Source: Deltaproteobacteria bacterium
GTDB taxonomy: Bacteria; Desulfobacterota; Desulfobacteria; Desulfobacterales; B30-G6
DNA: 19,926 nt
Direction: 5' to 3'
Assembly: GCA_003647375.1 (NCBI GenBank)
Contig: QMMS01000052.1
Coordinates: forward strand, 1 to 19,926
Shown: piece by piece, positions 8,902 through 15,599 of the stretch
Layout: every line of letters begins with the position of its first letter
Numbering within the stretch: the stretch's first letter is position 1
Program-made: the position numbers and the translations under genes
Notes under the pieces: model-generated
Databases searched by the model: none
What the model was told of the DNA's origin: nothing
Seen by the model: only the letters and a program-made list of their open reading frames with translations

Positions 8902-9135
8902 CGGAGGGTTGGAGGATTCGAGGGTGATACAAGGGTTCGAGGGTGGCTAATAGCTATCAGCGAAAGGCACCTAACAGCCTACAGTCTGAACCGCTAAAAG
9001 GCTGATGAGGGTCCGAGGGTGGCTGAGGACCATGAGCAGACAGCAGCATCCCAGCCTCCAGGCATCCTCGCTTTCCAGCATACAAGGGTTCAAAAATCTT
9101 TATCTTTACCGGTTTATCCGGGTTGGAATAAAACG
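8902..9135. repeat. Intergenic region with degenerate GGGTTCGAGGGTGG-type repeats
   Basis: This gap between the ATP-grasp gene and the dGTPase gene holds short direct repeats. ATACAAGGGTTC occurs at 8927-8938 and 9080-9091, CGAGGGTGGCT at 8938-8948 and 9014-9024, and a further GATTCGAGGGTG copy lies near 8915. I see no gene in it. The open frame that reads through from GTG 9019 starts inside the second CGAGGGTGGCT copy and is probably not translated. Confidence 0.65.
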
Positions 9136-10317
9136 ATGATGAAAATCAGGAAAATGATGGGAGCCCTCAATGAAGCTGAATCCAAACGGCTCTCACCCAG
9201 GGCAACAAAAAGCGGGCAGGGGTTCAGACGCCGGCAGGAGGCACACCTTGATTCCGATTACCGACAGCCCTTTTCACTGGATGTGGACAGAATACTCCAC
9301 TCCCGGGCTTATGCCCGTTATATAGACAAAACGCAGGTTTTTTACCTGATTCAGAATGACCACATCACCCACCGTGTCCTCCATGTTCAACTGGTGTCCA
9401 AAATTGGCCGTACCATCGGCCGGTTTTTAAGATTAAATGAAGACCTCATTGAAGCCATCGCCCTGGGCCACGATATTGGTCATACACCATTTGGACATGA
9501 TGGCGAACGCTTTCTATCAGATATCTGTCAGGCCAACGGCATTGGTCATTTTCTGCACAACATTCAGAGTGTCCAGTTTCTTGACCGTGTCGAACGATCT
9601 GGAAAAGGCTGGAATCTGTGTCTGCAAACCCTGGATGGAATCCTGTGTCATGATGGCGAAATACATAATATGTTACTTGAACCATTAACTGATAAATCCT
9701 TTGAAACACATGACATTGAGATACTTAATAAAAAGAGATGGCCCGAATATCCCCTAACGCCCATGACCCTGGAGGGCTGCGTCGTCCGGATGGCTGATAC
9801 CATCAGCTATATCGGCCGGGATATTGAAGATGCTATCCGCCTGGGGGTTATTCGGCGAACCGACCTGCCTCACAATTGTGTCCAGCGATTAGGAAACACC
9901 AACGGAACGATTGTTTACAGCCTGGTGACCGATGTCATCGAAAACAGTTTCGATCACCCGCATATCACCTTCAGCGGGTCGATTTCCGATGCATTGAAAG
10001 AGCTCAAACAATTCAATCTCGAAAGAATCTATCTCAGCCCTTTGATTAAAAAATATTATGAAGATATCAAATCCTTATTCTACCTTCTATTTGAGCAGTT
10101 TCTAGGTGATGTGAAGAATGACAATAGGGATTCAGTCATTTTTTCAGCATTCCTGGAAAACAAGCCAGACGCTTACATGGCTTCCCATCAACCCGAAGAG
10201 GTCGTAAGGGATTTCATTGCCGGCATGACGGATCGCTTTTTTCTACGCCTGTGCCCCGATAAGATGAGGCCTCTCATGCAGACAAATATCTTGGAATCCT
10301 ATCGGGAGAGCAGGTAG
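9136..10317 (+). CDS. dgt: dGTPase-family HD phosphohydrolase
   Basis: A deoxynucleoside-triphosphate triphosphohydrolase of the HD superfamily, which removes tripolyphosphate from dNTPs and so trims the dNTP pool. From ATG 9136 it has 393 residues. FSLDVDRILHSRAYARYIDKTQVF is the family N-terminal signature. The metal site comprises His83 (HRVLHVQLV), His112-Asp113 (GHDIGHTPFGH) and Asp221 (VRMADTISY). The frame is open back to GTG 9019, but that start sits in repeat sequence and would add a low-complexity, unrelated 39 residues. ATG 9136 has a GGA 8 bp upstream, and ATG 9157 (AGGA 5 bp upstream) is also possible. The TAG stop is the first three bases of repeat copy B. Substrate range beyond dGTP is not readable. 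Confidence 0.88.
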   Translation: MMKIRKMMGALNEAESKRLSPRATKSGQGFRRRQEAHLDSDYRQPFSLDVDRILHSRAYARYIDKTQVFYLIQNDHITHRVLHVQLVSKIGRTIGRFLRLNEDLIEAIALGHDIGHTPFGHDGERFLSDICQANGIGHFLHNIQSVQFLDRVERSGKGWNLCLQTLDGILCHDGEIHNMLLEPLTDKSFETHDIEILNKKRWPEYPLTPMTLEGCVVRMADTISYIGRDIEDAIRLGVIRRTDLPHNCVQRLGNTNGTIVYSLVTDVIENSFDHPHITFSGSISDALKELKQFNLERIYLSPLIKKYYEDIKSLFYLLFEQFLGDVKNDNRDSVIFSAFLENKPDAYMASHQPEEVVRDFIAGMTDRFFLRLCPDKMRPLMQTNILESYRESR

Positions 10318-10669
10318 ATACCCGGGTCCGGAGGGTCCGGCACTGATTCAACCCTATAAGCGTTAATGTTATACACATTCAGCGTGTGATAAATTCTAAA
10401 TCCGAATATCGAAATACGAAACAAATCCAAATATCAAATGCTCAAATGTTTCAAACATAGCGCTTAAACTTGTATCTCCAAGGACTTGTTTTGATCATTC
10501 GAATTTGGATCATTCGGTATTGCCCTTCGACCTTGCTCAGGGCGGTGAGCTAGTCGAACCGTTTAGAATTTCGAATTTCGTGCTTCGGATTTAAGTAACT
10601 ACAGCCATCGGCATAACCAAATGTCTCTGACCTGACGCAACGGACCAGATTTTAAATGACGGAATAAAA
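10315..10669 (+). repeat. Interspersed repeat, copy B (full, about 355 bp)
   Basis: A full copy of the three-copy element, differing from copy C by about 30 positions on hand alignment. Left end: TAGATACCCGGGTCCGG. Right end: ...ACGGACCAGATTTTAAATGACGGAATAAA. The outer ends are imperfect inverted repeats. Inner arms TAAATCCGAATATCGAAATA and, in reverse, TAAATCCGAAGCACGAAATT are also inverted. A strong hairpin, TTCGAC...GTCGAA with nested GCTCA/TGAGC, lies at 10526-10558. The left end provides the stop codon of dgt, and the right end stops 6 bp before the UPF0280 start codon. No transposase is present. Confidence 0.93.
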
Positions 10670-10675
10670 ATTACC

Positions 10676-11416
10676 ATGCCCCAGGAACGCACATATCGCA
10701 ACCGGTTATTATTTCGTGACCGATTAATCTCTTTCCGGACCATCGTGAAAGAGACGGACTTGTTTATCCGGGCAAGCATGAACCTGGCTGCCAGGGCAAA
10801 GGAGTCCATACTACTGCACAGGGGATATATTGAATCTTTCATCCGGCAGCACCCTGATTTTTCGACCTCCCTGGTGCCGCTGCAAATTCCAAAACCGGTT
10901 CCAGGAATCATCGCCGACATGATGGACGCCGGCACCGGAGCCGGGGTAGGCCCCATGGCCGCTGTCGCCGGTGCCATTGCAGAACATGTCGGTCATGACC
11001 TGTTGAAACTTTCACGGGAAATCATCATTGAAAATGGTGGCGATATCTTTATTCAAACAAATCAGCCGGTGACCATCGGTATTTTTGCCAACCGCTCACC
11101 ATTGAATATGCGCATGGGTCTTAAGATCGACTGCGGTGGTCGTTCCATGGCTGTTTGCACATCTTCTGGAACCGTAGGCCATTCCCTCAGCTTTGGCACG
11201 GCCGATGCCGTCACAGTGGTTTCGCGATCATGCCCTGTGGCCGACGCAGCCGCTACCGCCATTGCAAACCGGGTAAAACAAAAATCAGATGTGAAGGGTG
11301 CTATAAACTTTGGTAAAGATATCAAAGGAGTAAAAGGACTTGTTATTATAATAAATGATAAAGCAGGTATGTGGGGCGATCTCAATATTGTACAACTCCA
11401 ACAAAATAAGGGTTGA
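10676..11416 (+). CDS. UPF0280 family, ApbE-like protein
   Basis: A 246-residue protein of the UPF0280 family (COG2122 type), distantly related to the ApbE/FMN-transferase fold. Conserved blocks are YRNRL at 7-11, GPMAAVAGAIAE (92-103), ENGGDIFI (119-126, like the GGDI of ApbE), SGTVGHSLSFGTADAV (164-179) and ADAAATAIAN (189-198, like the ApbE ADALATA segment). No signal peptide or lipobox is seen, unlike exported ApbE, so it is probably cytosolic. Biochemical activity of the family is unknown to me. ATG 10676 has almost no Shine-Dalgarno because the repeat ends 6 bp upstream. The gene is bracketed by direct copies B and C of the repeat, isolated from its neighbours. Confidence 0.85.
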   Translation: MPQERTYRNRLLFRDRLISFRTIVKETDLFIRASMNLAARAKESILLHRGYIESFIRQHPDFSTSLVPLQIPKPVPGIIADMMDAGTGAGVGPMAAVAGAIAEHVGHDLLKLSREIIIENGGDIFIQTNQPVTIGIFANRSPLNMRMGLKIDCGGRSMAVCTSSGTVGHSLSFGTADAVTVVSRSCPVADAAATAIANRVKQKSDVKGAINFGKDIKGVKGLVIIINDKAGMWGDLNIVQLQQNKG

Positions 11417-11438
11417 GTTTTAGCCGTTAAAAAGGTAG

Positions 11439-11791
11439 TAGATACCCAGGTCCAAAGGGCCCGGCACTGATTCAACCCTATAAGAGTTAATGATATGCAC
11501 ATTCAGCGTGTGATAAATTCTAAATCCGAATATCGAAATATGAAACAAATCCAAATATCAAATGATCAAATGATCCAAACATAGTGTTTGAACTGTATCT
11601 CCTGGGTCTTGTTTTGATCATTCGAATTTGGATCATTCGGTATTGCCCTTCGACCTTGCTCAGGGCGGTGAGCTAGTCGAACCGTTTAGGATTTCGAATT
11701 TCGTGCTTCGGATTTAAGTAACTTCCGCCATCGGCATAGCTAAATATCTCTGACCTGGCCCGAAGGACCAGGTTTTGAATGACGGAATAAA
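11439..11791 (+). repeat. Interspersed repeat, copy C (full, about 353 bp)
   Basis: The second full copy, in the same orientation as A and B. Its outer ends match in inverted orientation as CAGGTCCAAAGGGCCCGG (left) and CTGGTCCTTCGGGCCAGG (right, read in reverse). Inner inverted arms are near 11521-11553 and 11688-11716. The hairpin is at 11649-11681. It starts 22 bp after the UPF0280 stop and ends 39 bp before the HIT gene. It fills most of the 414-bp gap; nothing else is seen there. Confidence 0.93.
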
Positions 11792-11830
11792 TATATTAGT
11801 ACTGACAAACGGATATGAGCAGCGGATAAA

Positions 11831-12352
11831 ATGAAGACGATGTGGGCACCCTGGCGTATGGAATACATCCTTGGAGACAAAGTGGAATCATGTATTTTCT
11901 GCGATGCTCTGGATCAAAAAGATGATCTGACGCTTTATAAAGGATCCACAACTCTGGTTGTCATGAACAAATTTCCATACATCAATGGTCATCTTCTGGT
12001 TGCGCCGACAAGGCATATCGCATCCCTGGATCAGCTGAATCACATGGAGATGGGAGATCTGCTTCTTACAGTCGAACAAGCCATCGCTAATCTCAAACAG
12101 CAGATGGCGCCGGATGGGTTCAATGTCGGCCTGAATCTGGGCCGGGTAGCAGGTGCAGGCGTGGAAGAGCATCTTCATTTTCATATCGTACCACGGTGGT
12201 TTGGCGATGTGAACGCCCTGACTGTTTTTGCAGACGTTCGTGTGATACCGGAGCATATACAGGCCACCTGCCGGAGCTTGAAGCCCCTCTTTGCCCGGCT
12301 TCCTGAAAATATCGGTCAGTGCATTTTATCGAAACAGGGAGAACAGAAATGA
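11831..12352 (+). CDS. HIT family nucleotide hydrolase/transferase
   Basis: A 173-residue histidine-triad protein of the WAPWRMEYI/CIFC subtype, which acts on nucleotide phosphates or dinucleoside polyphosphates such as Ap4A through a histidine-nucleotide intermediate. The triad is HLHFHIVPRW with His114, His116 (expected nucleophile) and His118. CIFC at 21-24 and NKFPYINGHLLVAPTRH at 46-62 are typical of the family. ATG 11831 follows repeat copy C by 39 bp. A GCGGATAAA upstream gives a weak Shine-Dalgarno. Its TGA overlaps the LapA-domain gene start (ATGA), making it the first gene of a HIT-lapA-mutS unit. The exact nucleotide substrate is not predictable. Confidence 0.92.
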   Translation: MKTMWAPWRMEYILGDKVESCIFCDALDQKDDLTLYKGSTTLVVMNKFPYINGHLLVAPTRHIASLDQLNHMEMGDLLLTVEQAIANLKQQMAPDGFNVGLNLGRVAGAGVEEHLHFHIVPRWFGDVNALTVFADVRVIPEHIQATCRSLKPLFARLPENIGQCILSKQGEQK

Positions 12353-12738
12353 AAAAAGCAAAAATTGCTTTCTGGTTGATACTTATCGGTTTCATGGGTT
12401 TGTTGGCCTATCAAAACTGGGATTTTTTCATGTCGGAACATCGCCTTAGATTAAACCTGTTTGTGACCGACGAGTTCAGCACTCCGGAATTACAAAATGC
12501 CATTCTCTTTCTAATTTTTTTCCTTGCCGGCCTTCTTATTTCGTATTTTATCACGCTGTTTGAACGTTTTAAATCGAAAAAAACCATAAAAGCATTAACC
12601 GCCGCCCTGGAAACAAACCAGAAGCTGTTGGATGAGTTGAAAAAGGATATCCCTTCGCTTAAGGGTGAAACGCCTCCCATTGCCAACCCCGATGACACCA
12701 CAAACCAGCACGAAGCCAAGGATTCTGATGTTTCATGA
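12349..12738 (+). CDS. LapA-domain (DUF1049) membrane protein
   Basis: A small two-helix inner-membrane protein, 129 residues, of the lipopolysaccharide-assembly protein A domain family. In enterobacteria LapA works with LapB to control LPS synthesis; whether this distant protein does so is unknown. Helix 1 is at about 5-22 (AKIAFWLILIGFMGLLAYQ) and helix 2 at about 50-70 (AILFLIFFLAGLLISYFI), followed by a basic, coiled-coil-like cytoplasmic tail. ATG 12349 is chosen because AGGGAGA (12336-12342) lies 6 bp upstream and the codon overlaps the HIT stop. An upstream GTG at 12319 lies inside the HIT gene. Its own TGA overlaps the mutS ATG. Confidence 0.8.
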   Translation: MKKAKIAFWLILIGFMGLLAYQNWDFFMSEHRLRLNLFVTDEFSTPELQNAILFLIFFLAGLLISYFITLFERFKSKKTIKALTAALETNQKLLDELKKDIPSLKGETPPIANPDDTTNQHEAKDSDVS

Positions 12739-15359
12739 ACCCCTCTAGCGCCACCCCGATGATACAACAGTATTTGGCGGTCAAAGAAGAATACCCGGAT
12801 TCCATCCTTTTTTATCGAATGGGAGATTTTTTCGAGATGTTCTTTGAGGATGCCGAAAAAGCATCCCGACTCCTGGATATCACCCTGACATCACGAAACA
12901 AAAAAGCAGACACCCCCATCCCCATGTGCGGCGTGCCACACCGCGCGGCCCAAGGCTATATTGCACGATTAATTGAAAAAGGGTACAAAGTCGCCATATG
13001 CGACCAGGTGGAGGATCCAAGAACGGCAAAAGGACTCGTGAAACGTGAAGTTGTCCGTGTCGTTACACCGGGGATGATCCTTGAGAATGAATTGTTAGAT
13101 GAAAAATCAAATAATTATGTTCTTTCCGCAATATTCGACAACGGCCGGACCGGTCTCTCCTATCTCGACATTTCCACGGGTGCCTTTCGTGTGACGGAAG
13201 CCGGCGACATGGGGACCGTCATCGAAGAAACATTTCGTATCTCACCGAGTGAAGTCATTCTTCCGCCACCGGGAGATGATGACCCTGATTTTACACGCTA
13301 CATGGAGGCCGTGAAAGAATTTCACCCCACCATTCTTGAAGCAAAAGCCTTTGAATACAGGCCGGCAAGGGACCGCCTGCTCAAATCGTTCGGAACTGTT
13401 TCTCTCGAAGGTTTCGGCTGTGAGAAGTTGCGACAGGGCGTTCGTGCCGCCGGCGCACTGGTATATTATGTTCAGGAAACCCAGAAGCAGCAACTTGAAC
13501 ACATACGCCGCATAGAGGCCTACAGTCTTGACAGCTACCTGTTCATCGATGACCAGTCCTACCAAAATCTCGAAGTTGAAAAAAATCTGCATTCCGGAAC
13601 CCGAAAGGGCACATTGCTCAGCGCCATGGACATGACCGCGACTGCAATGGGAAGCCGTATGCTGAAACAATGGATGCGCTACCCCCTGACAGATCCAACA
13701 CAAATTTTATCCCGGTATGACGCGGTTGAGGAGTCCGGAAACCAATATCAATCCACATGTGAGATACGAGATCACCTGAATCGGGTTTATGATATTGAAC
13801 GCCTAAGGAGTAAGATCTCCATGGGGCACGCCAATGCCCGGGATCTGCTGTCTTTGAAGCAATCACTGCAGAATCTGCCGGTGATCAACCACCTCCTCGT
13901 AAAATTCCAGTCACCGCTATTTGAAAGATCTTTTGACCTGCAGTCTTTAGAATCGATTGCCCGGCATATTGAACAGGCCATCCGTGAAGATGCGCCGCCT
14001 ACACTCCATGAAGGCGGTATTATCAAGGAAGGTTTTGATTCAACGCTGGACGAGCTCATACAGATCACCCGCGATGGTAAAAACTGGCTGGTAAACCTGG
14101 AGAAACAGGAAAAGGAGCGCACCGGCATCACGGCATTGAAGGTGCGTTACAACAAAGTTTTTGGTTATTATCTGGAAATTCCAAAAACACGCCTGGAAGG
14201 CGTTCCAGCCCACTACATTCGAAAACAAACCCTCGTAAACGCCGAGCGTTTCATTACTGAAGAGCTGAAGACGTTTGAAGATAAAGTGATAGGTGCCGAA
14301 GACAAACGTGCTGAAATGGAATTCGAAATATTGAATACCGTCAAAGCGCTGGTCATCGGTAAAAATGACGACTTGCAGGCAGCGGGAGCATTTCTGGCGC
14401 AACTTGACTGCCTTCTTACCCTGGCCATTATTTCCCTGGAAAACAACTACACAAAGCCCGATATTAACACAGAAGGTATCTTACATATCGAAGATGGCCG
14501 GCATCCTGTCATAGAGAAAATGATCGCAGGCGACAGGTTCGTTCCCAATACCGTCTCCATGGATAATCACCAAAACCAGGTTCTCATTATCACGGGACCC
14601 AATATGGCCGGCAAATCGACGGTTCTACGTCAAGTGGCCTTGACGGTCCTGATGGCACAGATGGGTTCTTTTGTCCCGGCAAAAAAGGCTTCCATCAGTG
14701 TGACGGATCGCATTTTTACGCGTGTTGGGGCGCTGGACAACCTGTCACAGGGGCAGAGCACTTTTTTGGTTGAAATGCAGGAAACAGCCAACATTCTCAA
14801 TAATGCGTCGAGTGAGAGTCTGGTGATCATGGATGAAATTGGACGCGGAACGAGTACCTTCGATGGTTTGAGCATTGCCTGGGCAGTTGCAGAGTTTCTG
14901 CACGACGTCAATGGGACCGGGGTTAAAACACTTTTTGCCACCCACTACCACGAGCTGACAGAGCTGTCCAAAGAAAAGGAACGGGTTAAGAATTTCAATA
15001 TTACCGTGAAGGAATGGAATGACGAGATCATTTTTCTACGAAAGCTGGCGGAAGGTGGAACCAACCGCAGTTATGGTATTCAAGTTGCAAGACTTGCCGG
15101 AATCCCCGAAACAGTGATTCAGCGCGCAACACGAATTCTTGCCGATATTGAAAACAAAAGCCCCACACTTCCCGGCACGCGAGACCAGCGTCGGGCAGCA
15201 GGTGGAGGGCAGCCGTTACAGGTTCAGCTGGAGCTTTTTAAAGGTTATGACAATCGTGTCATCAAGGAGATTCAGGAACTTGATACCGCCCGTATGACAC
15301 CAATGGATGCACTCAATTTTCTGCATTCATTACAGGATAAAATGGAACCCCACGGGTAA
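12735..15359 (+). CDS. mutS: DNA mismatch repair protein MutS
   Basis: Full-length MutS1 (874 residues), the mismatch-recognition ATPase that starts methyl-independent or -directed repair with MutL. The mismatch-wedge motif Phe-x-Glu is GDFFEMF with Phe32 and Glu34. The lever/clamp region follows. The ATPase has Walker A GPNMAGKST (621-629), Walker B VIMDE with Asp700-Glu701, GRGTSTFDG, and FATHYHELTEL. The C-terminal DALNFLHSLQDK segment is the usual tetramerisation region. ATG 12735 overlaps the LapA-domain stop (ATGA). The last residues Pro-His-Gly and the stop lie inside a palindromic repeat hairpin at 15350-15367, so the extreme C-terminus may have been set by a repeat insertion. Confidence 0.98.
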   Translation: MNPSSATPMIQQYLAVKEEYPDSILFYRMGDFFEMFFEDAEKASRLLDITLTSRNKKADTPIPMCGVPHRAAQGYIARLIEKGYKVAICDQVEDPRTAKGLVKREVVRVVTPGMILENELLDEKSNNYVLSAIFDNGRTGLSYLDISTGAFRVTEAGDMGTVIEETFRISPSEVILPPPGDDDPDFTRYMEAVKEFHPTILEAKAFEYRPARDRLLKSFGTVSLEGFGCEKLRQGVRAAGALVYYVQETQKQQLEHIRRIEAYSLDSYLFIDDQSYQNLEVEKNLHSGTRKGTLLSAMDMTATAMGSRMLKQWMRYPLTDPTQILSRYDAVEESGNQYQSTCEIRDHLNRVYDIERLRSKISMGHANARDLLSLKQSLQNLPVINHLLVKFQSPLFERSFDLQSLESIARHIEQAIREDAPPTLHEGGIIKEGFDSTLDELIQITRDGKNWLVNLEKQEKERTGITALKVRYNKVFGYYLEIPKTRLEGVPAHYIRKQTLVNAERFITEELKTFEDKVIGAEDKRAEMEFEILNTVKALVIGKNDDLQAAGAFLAQLDCLLTLAIISLENNYTKPDINTEGILHIEDGRHPVIEKMIAGDRFVPNTVSMDNHQNQVLIITGPNMAGKSTVLRQVALTVLMAQMGSFVPAKKASISVTDRIFTRVGALDNLSQGQSTFLVEMQETANILNNASSESLVIMDEIGRGTSTFDGLSIAWAVAEFLHDVNGTGVKTLFATHYHELTELSKEKERVKNFNITVKEWNDEIIFLRKLAEGGTNRSYGIQVARLAGIPETVIQRATRILADIENKSPTLPGTRDQRRAAGGGQPLQVQLELFKGYDNRVIKEIQELDTARMTPMDALNFLHSLQDKMEPHG

Positions 15360-15367
15360 ACCCGTGG
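15350..15367. repeat. Palindrome CCACGGG-TAAA-CCCGTGG across the mutS stop
   Basis: Perfect 7-bp arms with a 4-base loop that contains the mutS TAA stop codon. The same arms recur at 15508-15525 with loop CAAG. It is not followed by a T-run, so it reads better as a repeat than as an intrinsic terminator, although it could stabilise the 3' end of the transcript. Confidence 0.8.
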
Positions 15368-15444
15368 TCCCATTAAAATACCCGTCTTCGCCTTCGGCTT
15401 CCGTCTTCGCTCTGCGAGCTACGCCGCGACAAGACACCGCGCGG

Positions 15445-15545
15445 TTATCCGCCTTGCCTTAGGGGTGACATCGCGCCGTAGCAATTACTATTTGCTTTTG
15501 CATTCATCCACGGGCAAGCCCGTGGTATTCTGCGAAGGCGGATAA
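15445..15545. repeat. Inverted-repeat element between mutS and the amidase gene
   Basis: Perfect 11-bp inverted arms TTATCCGCCTT (15445-15455) and AAGGCGGATAA (15535-15545) enclose a second CCACGGG-CAAG-CCCGTGG hairpin at 15508-15525. Together with the hairpin on the mutS stop, the gap 15350-15545 is almost wholly palindromic. No gene is seen in it. The middle part (about 15380-15420) repeats CCGTCTTCGC. Confidence 0.75.
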
Positions 15546-15599
15546 AACCAAAACCGTTCGAGCAGGACCGAATTGCTCCAGTTAAGAGGAACTGAAACC

